A DNA stretch of 36,736 nt from Gammaproteobacteria bacterium (GCA_020847075.1 JADLCS010000040.1:1-36736); one strand, 5' to 3'. Shown: positions 21,657-29,722, counted from the stretch's first letter. The notes: generated by a model from the letters alone, not told the origin. Made by a program: numbers and translations.

Positions 21657-23021
21657 GTGAACCCTGACGATCGCGTCGACACCATCGCGGCCATCGCCAC
21701 CCCGGCGGGGCGCGGCGGCGTCGGCGTGGTGCGCGTGTCGGGTCCTCTGACGCAACGCATCGCGAGTGCAGTCCTTGGCCGGGTACCTGAACCGCGCCGC
21801 GCCGAATACCGCGTCTTCCGCGCAGAGGAGGGCGAGGCGATCGACACCGGCCTCGCGCTGTTCTTCCCGCGCCCGCATTCCTTCACCGGCGAGGACGTGC
21901 TGGAACTGCACGGCCACGGCGGCCCCGTGGTGCTCGACCGCCTGCTGCGCCGGCTGCTCGCGCTCGGCGCGCGTCCCGCCCGCCCCGGCGAATTCTCCGA
22001 GCGCGCCTTCCTCAACGACAAGATCGACCTCGCCCAGGCCGAGGCCATCGCGGACCTGATCGATTCCGCCTCGGAACAGGCAGCGCGCGCCGCCATGCGC
22101 TCGCTCGAAGGCGAATTCTCCGCCCGCGTGCGCGCGCTCGTCGAGGACCTGACCGCGCTGCGCGTGTACGTCGAGGCGGCCATCGACTTTCCCGAGGAGG
22201 AGGTCGACTTTCTCGCCGACGCGGAACTGCGCCGGCGCTTCCTCGAACTGAAGGAGGGGCTGGACGCGGTCACCCGCGCGGCGCGCCAGGGCTGTCTGCT
22301 GCGCGAGGGCATCCGCGTCGTCATCGCCGGCCGCCCCAACGCCGGTAAGTCCAGCCTGCTCAACCGGCTGGCAGAGCGCGAGACCGCGATCGTCTCCGAG
22401 ATCCCCGGCACCACGCGCGACGTGCTGCGCGAATACATCGCCATCGACGGCCTGCCGCTGCACGTCATCGACACCGCCGGCCTGCGCGACAGCGAAGATC
22501 CGGTGGAGCGCATCGGCATCCATCGTGCCTGGTCCGAGATCGAGACGGCCGACCGCGTCCTGCTGGTGAGCGACAGCACGCGCCCCGACCCCGACGAGGA
22601 CCTCGCGCTGCTGAAGGATCGGCCCCAACTGCGGGCCCGGCTCACGCGCATCCACAACAAGATCGACCTCGGCGGACCCCCGCCCGCGTTGAACGTCTTC
22701 GACGACGGCCGGGCGGAGGTCTTTCTCTCCGCCGCCACCGGCGCGGGCCTCGACCTGTTGCGCACGCACCTCAAGGCCTGCATGGGCTATCAAAGCGCGG
22801 GCGAAGGCGTCTTCAGCGCGCGCCGCCGCCACCTCGACGCCCTCGCCCGCGCCGACCGCAGTCTCACCGAGGCGCTGCGCCAGCTCACCGAGGCGCGCGC
22901 GGGGGAACTTGCGGCGGAAGAACTGCGCTTGGCGCAACAGTCCCTCGGCGAGATCACCGGCGAGGTCACCAGCGACGACCTGCTCGGGCGCATCTTCGCG
23001 AGTTTCTGCATAGGGAAGTAG
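21657..23021 (+). CDS. mnmE: tRNA modification GTPase MnmE (TrmE)
   Basis: GTPase that, with MnmG, installs carboxymethylaminomethyl groups on U34 of certain tRNAs. The 454-residue product has the N-terminal folate-binding domain ([22 protein letters not shown]) and an alpha-helical domain. The inserted G domain has G1 [10 protein letters not shown]2/G3 PGTTRD and DTAGLRD, and G4-like NKID. The C-terminal FCIGK carries the essential cysteine. The start is GTG at 21657 with no strong ribosome site. Its partner gene mnmG, often downstream in this region, is absent here; the chemotaxis cluster follows instead. Confidence 0.96.
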   Translation: MNPDDRVDTIAAIATPAGRGGVGVVRVSGPLTQRIASAVLGRVPEPRRAEYRVFRAEEGEAIDTGLALFFPRPHSFTGEDVLELHGHGGPVVLDRLLRRLLALGARPARPGEFSERAFLNDKIDLAQAEAIADLIDSASEQAARAAMRSLEGEFSARVRALVEDLTALRVYVEAAIDFPEEEVDFLADAELRRRFLELKEGLDAVTRAARQGCLLREGIRVVIAGRPNAGKSSLLNRLAERETAIVSEIPGTTRDVLREYIAIDGLPLHVIDTAGLRDSEDPVERIGIHRAWSEIETADRVLLVSDSTRPDPDEDLALLKDRPQLRARLTRIHNKIDLGGPPPALNVFDDGRAEVFLSAATGAGLDLLRTHLKACMGYQSAGEGVFSARRRHLDALARADRSLTEALRQLTEARAGELAAEELRLAQQSLGEITGEVTSDDLLGRIFASFCIGK

Positions 23022-23037
23022 TTGCCGCAACGGTACC

Positions 23038-23065
23038 GCCGCCGTTCAGAGAAGGCGGCCGTTTT
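23038..23065 (+). terminator. Probable intrinsic terminator after mnmE
   Basis: GCCGCC (23038-23043) pairs with GGCGGC (23054-23059) around a 10-base loop, followed by CGTTTT. It is a modest stem but correctly placed 16 bases after the mnmE stop and ahead of the chemotaxis promoter. Confidence 0.45.
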
Positions 23066-23105
23066 CGCGCGGACATTCATTCATGATTGGTATCTGCGTT
23101 CCACC

Positions 23106-23133
23106 TCAAGTTTCCCTCCACCCTCGCCGATCA
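23106..23133 (+). promoter_or_regulatory. Sigma-28 (FliA) promoter for cheY-cheZ
   Basis: TCAAGTTT (23106-23113), 12-base spacer, GCCGATCA (23126-23133). Each half has one mismatch from the consensus TAAAGTTT-N11-GCCGATAA. The predicted transcript would start about 88 bases before cheY. Such promoters drive late flagellar and chemotaxis genes. Confidence 0.7.
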
Positions 23134-23227
23134 TAGCCATACGCTACATCGCGCCCGGCGCACGCGCGGCTGGGACGAGAGACCGCGCGAAGGCGGTGGC
23201 CGGTATCTATAAGGAAGGAGGGCAGGG

Positions 23228-23617
23228 GTGAACAAGGATCTGAAATTTCTGATCGTCGACGACTTTTCGACGATGCGGCGCATCGTCAAGAATCTGCTGC
23301 AGGATCTGGGGTATAGCAACGTTACCGAGGCGGATGACGGGAAGACGGCGTTGCCGATGCTGCAGGCCGGCAACTTCGATTTCCTGATCACGGACTGGAA
23401 CATGCCCGGCATGCCGGGCATCGATCTGTTGCGGGCGGTGCGCGCGGATGCGAAGCTGGCCAAGCTGCCGGTGTTGATGCTGACGGCGGAGGCCAAGCGC
23501 GAGCAGATCATCGAGGCGGCCCAGGCCGGTGTGAACGGTTACGTCATCAAGCCCTTCACCGCCGCGACGCTGAAGGAAAAGCTCGACAAGATCTTCGCCA
23601 CGCTGCAGGCGGCCTGA
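23228..23617 (+). CDS. cheY: Chemotaxis response regulator CheY
   Basis: Single-domain receiver that, when phosphorylated by CheA, binds the flagellar switch. The 129-residue product has the acidic pocket [12 protein letters not shown] (Asp11, Asp12), phospho-acceptor Asp56 in [11 protein letters not shown], the Thr of MLTAEA and Lys of [11 protein letters not shown]. The conserved STMRR and DWNMP stretches are typical of flagellar CheY rather than generic receivers. The start is GTG at 23228 with GGAGGG 5 bases upstream. It is followed 6 bases later by cheZ, which makes it the likely motor-binding CheY of the two in this cluster. Confidence 0.95.
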   Translation: MNKDLKFLIVDDFSTMRRIVKNLLQDLGYSNVTEADDGKTALPMLQAGNFDFLITDWNMPGMPGIDLLRAVRADAKLAKLPVLMLTAEAKREQIIEAAQAGVNGYVIKPFTAATLKEKLDKIFATLQAA

Positions 23618-23623
23618 GATTCC

Positions 23624-24382
23624 ATGTCCGCCGCCAGCAACGACATCCGGCTGCAATACGCCGTGCCGATGGCCGCCCTCGCCGGCGCGCTGGAAAGGAA
23701 CGACGAGGCGGCCTTTTATGGCGCGCTCGACGAGATGGCGCGGGTGCGCGAGGGCAGCGTGCTCGGCGAGATCGACGATGTGACGCGGAACATCCGCTCC
23801 GCGCTGGCGCGGTTCTGCGCCGAGACCCGCATGAACGACCTGGCGGAGAAGGAGGTGCCGGACGCGCGTCTGCGGCTGGAGCATGTGCTCAGGCTGACCG
23901 ATGACGCGGCCCATCACACCATGGATCTGGTGGAGCGGGCCCACGCGCCGGCCGAGCGCGCGAGCCAACGCGTCGCGCAGCTCGTTCCGCTGTGGCGGGC
24001 GTTCCGCGCGACCGGTGCCGAGGCCGCCCTGCGGGGGCATCCGGGACTGTTGCAGTCGATGGACGACTTTCTGGAGCACGCCGGCGCGGAGGCCGGGCAG
24101 GTGCGGGACAACCTGAAGGAGGTGATCCTGGCCCAGGGCTATCAGGATCTCTCCGGGCAGATCCTGCGCGGCGTCATGAAGCTGATCGCCGAGCTGGAGC
24201 AGGCGCTGGTGTCGCTGGTCCGGCTCTCGCACGGCCAGCCGCCGGGCGACGGGGGCGTCGTCCGCGACCGCCCGGCCGGCGATGCCCACGGACACGGGCC
24301 GGTGGTGCCGCGCGTCAACGACGCCGATGTCGTGGGCGGGCAGGCCGATATCGATGCCCTGCTGTCCGATCTGAACCTCTGA
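23624..24382 (+). CDS. cheZ: CheY-P phosphatase CheZ
   Basis: Helical phosphatase that ends CheY signalling. The 252-residue product has the catalytic segment LAQGYQDLSGQIL, with the essential Asp and Gln equivalent to D143/Q147 of E. coli. A linker rich in Gly/Pro/Val follows (about 205-238), then the C-terminal CheY-binding helix QADIDALLSDLNL. CheZ is largely limited to beta- and gammaproteobacteria, which supports the taxonomic reading. It starts 6 bases after cheY with a weak ribosome site. A 479-base non-coding stretch follows. Confidence 0.92.
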   Translation: MSAASNDIRLQYAVPMAALAGALERNDEAAFYGALDEMARVREGSVLGEIDDVTRNIRSALARFCAETRMNDLAEKEVPDARLRLEHVLRLTDDAAHHTMDLVERAHAPAERASQRVAQLVPLWRAFRATGAEAALRGHPGLLQSMDDFLEHAGAEAGQVRDNLKEVILAQGYQDLSGQILRGVMKLIAELEQALVSLVRLSHGQPPGDGGVVRDRPAGDAHGHGPVVPRVNDADVVGGQADIDALLSDLNL

Positions 24383-24595
24383 ATCCGCCGCGCATCGACT
24401 CTCCCGGCTCGCCGGAAAATTGGCGCGTGCGTCGCCGCCGCCGGTGTCTCCTCCGGCCAGGCCCCGTGTAGGCCCTTGATCGCGGCCGTCCCGGCCATAT
24501 CCCGATACTCCCTTGTTTCTTCGGCGGAATCGTCTTTCGCCCGTCGCGCCCGGTCGGGGCGGAAGGCGATCCGTCTCCGCATCGATCGCGCGGTC

Positions 24596-24610
24596 TGGCA
24601 TGCAATCTGC
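24596..24610 (+). promoter_or_regulatory. Possible sigma-54 promoter
   Basis: TGGCATGCAATCTGC has the required GG (24597-24598) and GC (24609-24610) ten bases apart. It matches TGGCACGNNNNTTGC except at two positions. No upstream enhancer site was identified, so it may be chance. Confidence 0.3.
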
Positions 24611-24698
24611 TTTTGCCCGGCACGGGTTCGGTGTCGCTCCTATTTCATGCGCAAACGCGGGGCGCGTCACGGTGAATGCGTGCCTGGACGATTGACTT

Positions 24699-24725
24699 TA
24701 AAGACGAATCGTGCATCGCCGATAC
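24699..24725 (+). promoter_or_regulatory. Sigma-28 (FliA) promoter for STAS-cheA operon
   Basis: TAAAGACG (24699-24706), exactly 11 bases, GCCGATAC (24718-24725). The -10 half matches seven of eight consensus positions and the -35 keeps TAAAG. The predicted transcript starts near 24732, giving a leader of about 130 bases before the STAS ATG. Confidence 0.7.
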
Positions 24726-24785
24726 AGGACAGGGGGTTACGAGAGGGATACGGGGAACGGAGGCGCGCGAAGGACAAGGATGGCC

Positions 24786-24829
24786 GGCGGAAACGATCCG
24801 CTCGGCGCGCGGCCGTCTCCGCCTTTTTT
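24786..24829 (+). terminator. Intrinsic terminator in the STAS-cheA leader (candidate attenuator)
   Basis: GGCGGA (24786-24791) pairs with TCCGCC (24818-24823), extended by ACG/CGT after one mismatch, and is followed at once by six T residues (24824-24829). It lies downstream of the sigma-28 promoter and 32 bases before the STAS start, so it would cut the operon's own leader. A competing hairpin uses the same left arm: GCGGA 24787-24791 with TCCGC 24797-24801, closed outside by GGCCG 24782-24786 with CGGCC 24810-24814. Confidence 0.55.
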
Positions 24830-24861
24830 CCATCGATGGACATGAGTCGAAGGCACGCAGA

Positions 24862-25197
24862 ATGACTACGGAAGATACGCCAGCCGCGGCGAACGCGCCG
24901 CGCAGGGTGGTGCTGGGGACCTCCTGCACGATCGAGGACGTCGCGCAGTTGCGCACCGATCTCATCGGACATCTGGAGGCGAACCGCCCGATGATCATCG
25001 ACGCCACGCGGCTGGAGCGCATCGACACCGCCGGCGCGCAGTTGCTGGCGGCGTTCGCCATCGACTGCCTGGAGCGCGGCACCGCCTTCGCGTGGAAGCC
25101 GCGTCCGGCGGCGCTCGAGGAGGCGATCCGCCTGCTCGGCCTGGGCGCCTTGATGCAGAGTCCGGGCGCGGTGCTCGATATCGAGGGGGCGGCATGA
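24862..25197 (+). CDS. STAS-domain protein, first gene of the cheA operon
   Basis: A 111-residue single STAS domain (anti-sigma-factor-antagonist/MlaB-like fold), about residues 14-105. The phosphorylation-loop region reads RIDTAGAQLLAAF. The residue that is Ser in classic SpoIIAA (D-S/T-x-G) is Thr here, so switching by phosphorylation remains possible. ATG 24862 is preferred: an in-frame ATG at 24676 lies upstream of the sigma-28 promoter and its extension looks non-coding. The stop overlaps cheA (ATGA), implying coupled, near-stoichiometric expression. Its function in chemotaxis is unknown. A role in partner switching or in modulating CheA is inference from position. Confidence 0.82.
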   Translation: MTTEDTPAAANAPRRVVLGTSCTIEDVAQLRTDLIGHLEANRPMIIDATRLERIDTAGAQLLAAFAIDCLERGTAFAWKPRPAALEEAIRLLGLGALMQSPGAVLDIEGAA

Positions 25198-27350
25198 CGA
25201 TCGATCTGGCGCAGTTTCACGAGATGTTCTTTCAGGAGAGCGCGGAGGCGCTCGACACCATGGAGCAGACCCTGCTCCAGATCACCGAGGGAACGGTGGA
25301 GAAGGAACAGATCGATACCATCTTCCGCGTGGCCCATTCGATCAAGGGCGGCAGCGCGACCTTCGGCTTCACCGGCATCGCCTCCTTCACCCACACCATC
25401 GAGACCCTGCTCGACCTGGTCCGCACCGGGCGCATCGGCATCACGCCGAACGAGATGGACCTGCTGCTGCGCTCGGTGGACGTGATGCGCGAGATGCTGT
25501 CGGCCGAGCAGTACAAGCGCCCGCTGGACGAACAGGCGGTGGCGGACCTGCAGGATAGCGTCAAGGCGGTCATCGCGCGCTCCAGCGGGGCGGCGCCGAC
25601 GCCCGTGCCGGCCCCCGCAGCGGTGGAGCCGGGCTCTTCCGTACCCGTACCCGCCGCGCCCGCACCGGCCGCGGCGCCCGGTGCGGAGCGCTGGCGGATC
25701 GGTTTCCGGCCGGGGGAGAACCTGCTCGCGCGCGGCAACGACCCGCTGCGCATCTTTCGCGAACTCTCCCGCCTGGGGGAGATGAGCGTGCGGGTGGACG
25801 CGGCCGGCCTGCCGCCGCTGGCGCAGCTCGATCCGCACCGCTGTTATCTCAACTGGAACCTCGAACTCGCCGGGCCCCGGGAGCGGGAGGCCCTGGATCA
25901 GGTCTTCGACTGGATCGGCGACGACGCGGACATCCGGATCGATGCCCCGGTGATCGACGCCCCGGTCACGCCCGCCGCGCCCCGGGCGGAGGGGTCGGCC
26001 GTCGCGCCGAAGCCCGCGCCGGAACCCATGCCGGCCGCGGCCGCCCAGCCCGCCCCGGTCGCGCCGGCGGCGGTGAAGGCGCCGGAGACGCGCGCCGCCG
26101 GGGGCGAGGCGCCCAAGGCCGCGCCGAGCGAATCGACCTCGATCCGGGTCAGCATCGAAAAGATCGACGAGCTGATCAATACCGTGGGCGAGCTCGTGAT
26201 CACGCAGTCCATGCTGAGCCAGTTGATGGTGAACATGGATGGCCCGCAATCGGAGGAGCTGCGCAACGGCCTCGGCCATCTGGAGCGCCAGATGCGCGCG
26301 CTGCAGGAGAGCGTGATGCGGGTACGCATGCTCCCCATCAGCTTCGTGTTCAACCGCTTCCCGCGCATGGTGCGCGACCTCAGCCAGAAACTCGGCAAGA
26401 AGGTCGAGCTGAGGATGACCGGCGAGCAGACCGAGCTGGACAAGACGGTGCTGGAAAAGATCGGCGATCCGCTGGTCCATCTGGTGCGCAACAGCATCGA
26501 TCATGGCATCGAGACGGTAGAGGGGCGCCGGGTGGTCGGCAAGCCGGAGGCCGGGACGATCCACCTGAACGCCTATCACAAGGGCGGCAACATCATCGTC
26601 GAGGTCATCGACGACGGCGCCGGGCTGAATCGCGAGCGCATCCTGGCCAAGGCGCGCGAGCGCGGCCTGATCGGGCCGGACGAGGAGCTGTCCGACGACC
26701 GCATCTACAACCTGATCTTCCAGCCCGGCTTCTCCACCGCGGAGCAGGTGACCGACGTCTCCGGCCGCGGCGTCGGCATGGATGTCGTGCGGCGCAACAT
26801 CATGGAGCTGGGCGGCAACGTGCAGATCTTCTCCAACGCCGACCACGGCAGCACGGTGCGCATCCGCCTGCCGCTCACGCTCGCCATCCTGGACGGCCAG
26901 CTCGTGCGCGTGGGGCGCGAGGTCTACGTCATCCCGCTGGTGTCCATCGTCGAGACGATCCAGATCCGGCGCGAGCAGATCAACTCGGTCGCGGGCGGGC
27001 GCGCGGAATTGCTGCGCCTGCGGGAGGAGTGCATACCGATCCTCCGGCTGTACCAGTTGTTCGAGGTGGAGGCGGATACCACCGAACTGGACGACGGCCT
27101 GCTCACCATCGTCGAGTCCGACGGCCAGCGCATGGGCATCTTCGTGGACGAGCTGCAGGCGCAGCAGCAGGTGGTGATCAAGAGCCTGGAGACAAACTTC
27201 CGCCAGCTCACCGGCATCTCGGGCGCGACCATGCTGGGCGACGGCCGCGTGGCGCTGATCCTCGACGTGCCCGGCCTGATCTCCCTGTTCGAGAGCCGGG
27301 AGAAACAGGCGCGCGACGACAGGCAGGCCGCGGTGCGGCACGCGGCGTAA
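25194..27350 (+). CDS. cheA: Chemotaxis histidine kinase CheA
   Basis: Central kinase that phosphorylates CheY and CheB. The 718-residue product has an Hpt domain (about 1-105) with the phosphorylated His48 in RVAHSIKGG. A Pro/Ala linker follows, then a small globular domain (about 165-255, P2-like). A second Pro/Ala linker leads to the P3 dimerisation helices (from about 315, SIRVSIEKIDELINTVGEL). The P4 ATPase has the N box LVRNSIDHGIE (about 428), G1 DDGAGL and G2 GRGVGMDVV (about 523). The CheW-like P5 domain runs from about 560. All catalytic motifs are intact. The start overlaps the STAS gene by four bases, with a GAGG-type ribosome site inside that gene. Confidence 0.97.
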   Translation: MTIDLAQFHEMFFQESAEALDTMEQTLLQITEGTVEKEQIDTIFRVAHSIKGGSATFGFTGIASFTHTIETLLDLVRTGRIGITPNEMDLLLRSVDVMREMLSAEQYKRPLDEQAVADLQDSVKAVIARSSGAAPTPVPAPAAVEPGSSVPVPAAPAPAAAPGAERWRIGFRPGENLLARGNDPLRIFRELSRLGEMSVRVDAAGLPPLAQLDPHRCYLNWNLELAGPREREALDQVFDWIGDDADIRIDAPVIDAPVTPAAPRAEGSAVAPKPAPEPMPAAAAQPAPVAPAAVKAPETRAAGGEAPKAAPSESTSIRVSIEKIDELINTVGELVITQSMLSQLMVNMDGPQSEELRNGLGHLERQMRALQESVMRVRMLPISFVFNRFPRMVRDLSQKLGKKVELRMTGEQTELDKTVLEKIGDPLVHLVRNSIDHGIETVEGRRVVGKPEAGTIHLNAYHKGGNIIVEVIDDGAGLNRERILAKARERGLIGPDEELSDDRIYNLIFQPGFSTAEQVTDVSGRGVGMDVVRRNIMELGGNVQIFSNADHGSTVRIRLPLTLAILDGQLVRVGREVYVIPLVSIVETIQIRREQINSVAGGRAELLRLREECIPILRLYQLFEVEADTTELDDGLLTIVESDGQRMGIFVDELQAQQQVVIKSLETNFRQLTGISGATMLGDGRVALILDVPGLISLFESREKQARDDRQAAVRHAA

Positions 27351-27381
27351 CGGACGGAAACGGGGAACGGAGGGATCCACG

Positions 27382-27897
27382 ATGCAGACGGGCGCGGCAC
27401 TGAGCGACAACATGATGGGGGCGGGTGAGTTCGCCGCCGATGGGACGGAGGCGGGGACGCAGTACCTCACCTTCATCTGCGCGGGGGAAGAATACGGCAT
27501 CGACATCCTGCGTGTGCAGGAGATCAAGGGCTGGGAAGGCGCCACCCATGTGCCGCACACACCGGCCTACATCCTGGGGGTGATGAACCTGCGCGGGCTG
27601 ATCGTGCCGGTGATCGATCTGCGCACGCGCTTCGATCTGGAACAGCGGCCGTTCAACGCCTCCACCGTGGTGATCGTGGTACGGGTGCGATGTTCCCTGG
27701 CCGAAAAGACCGTCGGCCTGGTTGTCGACGCGGTATCCGAGGTCTACACCTTCCCGGGCGAGGCCATATTGCCGCCGCCGGAGATGGGCGAGCGGATCGA
27801 CGGGGCCTGCATCAACGGGCTGGCGAGCGCGGGCGACACGATGGTCATGCTGCTGGACATCGACAGTCTGATCGCCTCGAGCATAGAGCACATATAA
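27382..27897 (+). CDS. cheW: Chemotaxis coupling protein CheW (first copy)
   Basis: Adaptor linking receptors to CheA. The 171-residue product has a short variable N-terminus followed by the CheW SH3-like double barrel: YLTFICAGEEYGIDILRVQEIKGW, HTPAYILGVMNLRGLIVPVIDLR and GLVVDAVSEV. The conserved Arg of NLRG is present. GGAGGG precedes the ATG by 7 bases. It is 31 bases after cheA and 51 before the degenerate receptor gene. A second cheW lies 1.9 kb downstream, so the cluster may couple two receptor types. Confidence 0.95.
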   Translation: MQTGAALSDNMMGAGEFAADGTEAGTQYLTFICAGEEYGIDILRVQEIKGWEGATHVPHTPAYILGVMNLRGLIVPVIDLRTRFDLEQRPFNASTVVIVVRVRCSLAEKTVGLVVDAVSEVYTFPGEAILPPPEMGERIDGACINGLASAGDTMVMLLDIDSLIASSIEHI

Positions 27898-27948
27898 GGA
27901 AGGGTGCCCGGCGCATCCACCGCAGGAAACGGAGAAAGGGACGCAATC

Positions 27949-29325
27949 ATGAATTTTACATGGAGACGCACGATCGGGGGTCGGGTCATGACGGCGTTCG
28001 GACTGCTCGTCATTCTGACACTGGCGCTGCTGGCGAATGCGTACGACCGGCTGGATGACATCGGCGCGATGCAGGGGCGTCTGACGCGGATGCACGCCCT
28101 GGCGGGGGAGCAGGCGGCGGCGGAACACGGCGGGATCCGTGCCTCCGCGCCCCGCGCGGCGGAGGCCGCCGGGGAGGGGCTGGACGCGTCGTACGCGGAA
28201 CAGTCGGCGGCCCTGACGGAGGCCGTGCGCGGGCTCGCCGTGATCCTGCTGGGCAGCGGCGCGGCCATCCTGATCGCCGGGCTATGCGCGGCACTCGCGC
28301 TCACGCGCCGGCTCGCGCGGCCGCTGCGGCTCGCGCGGGAGTCCATCGACCGGCTCGCCCGGGGCGATCTGGCCCATCGGGTGGAGGTCGCGGACGGCGG
28401 CGAACTCGGCGCGCTGGTGACGGGGATCAACGGGCTGGCGGACCGGCTCAGGGCCGTCGTCGCCGGCATGATCGACAGCGCCGCGAACATCTCCAGCGGC
28501 TCCCGGCAGATCGTGCGCGGGGTCGAGGACCTTTCCCGCGGCGCGGAGGAGCAGGTGTCCGGTCTGGAGCGCACGGTCGCGTGCCTGGAGGAGATGGATT
28601 CCGCGGCGCGGCGGCGCGCGGACGAGGCGCAGGGGACGGGCCGGCTGATCGGGGCGGCGCTGGAGGAGACCGCCGCAGGCGGCGGCCTCGTCGGCGAGAT
28701 GACGGCGGCGATGTCCGACATCGAGGGCGCCGGCGGCCGGGTCGCGGAGATCACCGGGCGCATGGACGAGATCGCTTCCCGGGCGAATCTGCTCGCGCTC
28801 CAGGCCGTGGTCGAGGCCGCGCGCGCCGGCCGGCCGGACGGCGAGCTCGCCGGGTTCGCCGCCGAGGCGCACGCGCTTGCCCAGAAGAGCGCGGCCGCGG
28901 CGAAGGAGATCCGGGGGCGGATCGAGTGCCATCTGGAAAAGGTCGAGCTCGGCCGGCGTTCGGTCGAGCGGTCCGGGCAGGCGCTGGACAGGATCCTCGC
29001 CAGTGTCGGCGAGGCGGCCGGCGGTGTCGAGGGCGTCTCCGGCGCCAGCCGGGAACAGGCGGCGGGTATCGGCCGGGCCCACCAGGCGATGGCGCGGATG
29101 GACGAGATGGCGCGGCAGAACGCCGCGCTGGTCGAACAGGCCTCCGCCGTCACCCGCATGATGGAGGAAGAGGCGTGCAGGCTGCTGGAACGGATCGCCT
29201 GTTTCAGGATGCATCGCATCGATCGACCCGTCGCGGCGAACGGCGGAAAGCGCCGCTTCTCCATCGCGCGGCGCTTCGGGCGGGACGCGGGGCGGAACGG
29301 GATGATCGGGGCGTCCGCGGCCTAG
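27949..29325 (+). CDS. Methyl-accepting chemotaxis-like protein with degenerate signalling tip
   Basis: A 458-residue receptor with TM1 (about 14-32), only about 62 periplasmic residues (33-94, Ala/Glu-rich, no recognisable ligand domain) and TM2 (about 95-118). A HAMP domain and an MCP coiled coil follow. The hairpin tip that in other receptors reads [20 protein letters not shown] then EQGRGF is IASRANLLALQAVVEAARAG then RPDGEL (about 275-300). The Phe-Gln and the Glu needed for trimer and CheA/CheW contact are replaced. The adaptation block is also altered (LERTVACLEEM instead of [11 protein letters not shown]). The C-terminus lacks the xWxxF tether and ends in a basic tail. The frame is fully open and the ribosome site is good. 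A frame extension upstream to 27904 is possible but unlikely. Confidence 0.9.
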   Translation: MNFTWRRTIGGRVMTAFGLLVILTLALLANAYDRLDDIGAMQGRLTRMHALAGEQAAAEHGGIRASAPRAAEAAGEGLDASYAEQSAALTEAVRGLAVILLGSGAAILIAGLCAALALTRRLARPLRLARESIDRLARGDLAHRVEVADGGELGALVTGINGLADRLRAVVAGMIDSAANISSGSRQIVRGVEDLSRGAEEQVSGLERTVACLEEMDSAARRRADEAQGTGRLIGAALEETAAGGGLVGEMTAAMSDIEGAGGRVAEITGRMDEIASRANLLALQAVVEAARAGRPDGELAGFAAEAHALAQKSAAAAKEIRGRIECHLEKVELGRRSVERSGQALDRILASVGEAAGGVEGVSGASREQAAGIGRAHQAMARMDEMARQNAALVEQASAVTRMMEEEACRLLERIACFRMHRIDRPVAANGGKRRFSIARRFGRDAGRNGMIGASAA

Positions 29326-29359
29326 CGGCGATGAACGGGTCAAGAGCGGGGAAAAAATC

Positions 29360-29722
29360 ATGGCAACGATAATGGCAGTCGACGATTCGGCCTCCATGCG
29401 GCGCATGGTGGCGTTCACGCTCAAGGGAGCGGGCCACGAGGTGATCGAGGCCGAGGACGGGGTGGAGGCCTTCAGCGCCGCCCGGGATCGGAAGGTCGAC
29501 CTGGTGGTGACCGACGTGAACATGCCGAACATGGACGGCATCACGCTGGTGAGGGAGCTGCGCACGCTGCCGACCTACCGCTTCACCCCGATCCTGGTGC
29601 TGACCACGGAATCCTCCGACGCCAAGAAACAGGAAGGCCGGGCGGCCGGCGCCACCGGATGGATCGTCAAGCCGTTCAGCCCGGATCAGTTGATCGCGAC
29701 GATCAGGAAGGTACTGGGTTGA
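29360..29722 (+). CDS. cheY: CheY-like response regulator (second copy)
   Basis: A 120-residue single receiver domain with acidic residues VDDSASMRRMV (Asp8, Asp9), phospho-acceptor Asp52 in VTDVNMPNMDG, Thr in LTTES and Lys in WIVKPFSPDQL. The TTESSDAKKQEGRAAGATGW stretch is typical of receivers encoded with cheA/cheW in secondary or combined chemotaxis systems. It may serve as a phosphate sink or signal a separate output, while the first CheY binds the motor. It lies 34 bases after the degenerate receptor and 61 bases before the second cheW. Confidence 0.92.
   Translation: MATIMAVDDSASMRRMVAFTLKGAGHEVIEAEDGVEAFSAARDRKVDLVVTDVNMPNMDGITLVRELRTLPTYRFTPILVLTTESSDAKKQEGRAAGATGWIVKPFSPDQLIATIRKVLG

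Larger units (their letters stand above)
24383..24861. promoter_or_regulatory. 479-base non-coding control region between cheZ and the STAS gene
   Basis: The longest gene-free stretch of the chemotaxis cluster. I see no convincing gene: the open frames here lack known motifs and ribosome sites. It holds a sigma-54-like element (24596-24610), a sigma-28 promoter (24699-24725) and an intrinsic terminator with a competing hairpin (24782-24829) just before the STAS gene. The cluster thus splits into cheYZ and STAS-cheA onward, separately controlled. Confidence 0.6.

Noticed and set aside
20285-22783. An 832-codon minus-strand frame opposite yidC and mnmE
   Set aside because: It spans two essential-type genes read on the plus strand and has Ser/Arg-rich nonsense composition.
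24115-24135. Concern that CheZ is truncated or inactive
   Set aside because: The catalytic Gln motif and the C-terminal CheY-binding helix are both present, so the protein looks complete.
24676-24861. ATG at 24676 as the STAS start
   Set aside because: It lies upstream of the sigma-28 promoter, and the 62 added residues do not look like STAS sequence.
24476-24865. Possible small gene in the cheZ-STAS spacer
   Set aside because: No ribosome site, an Arg/Ser-rich translation and no motif. The stretch contains promoter and terminator elements instead.
24645-27560. A 971-codon minus-strand frame opposite STAS-cheA
   Set aside because: It is a shadow of cheA. Composition is low-complexity Arg/His/Asp and it has no ribosome site or recognisable domain.
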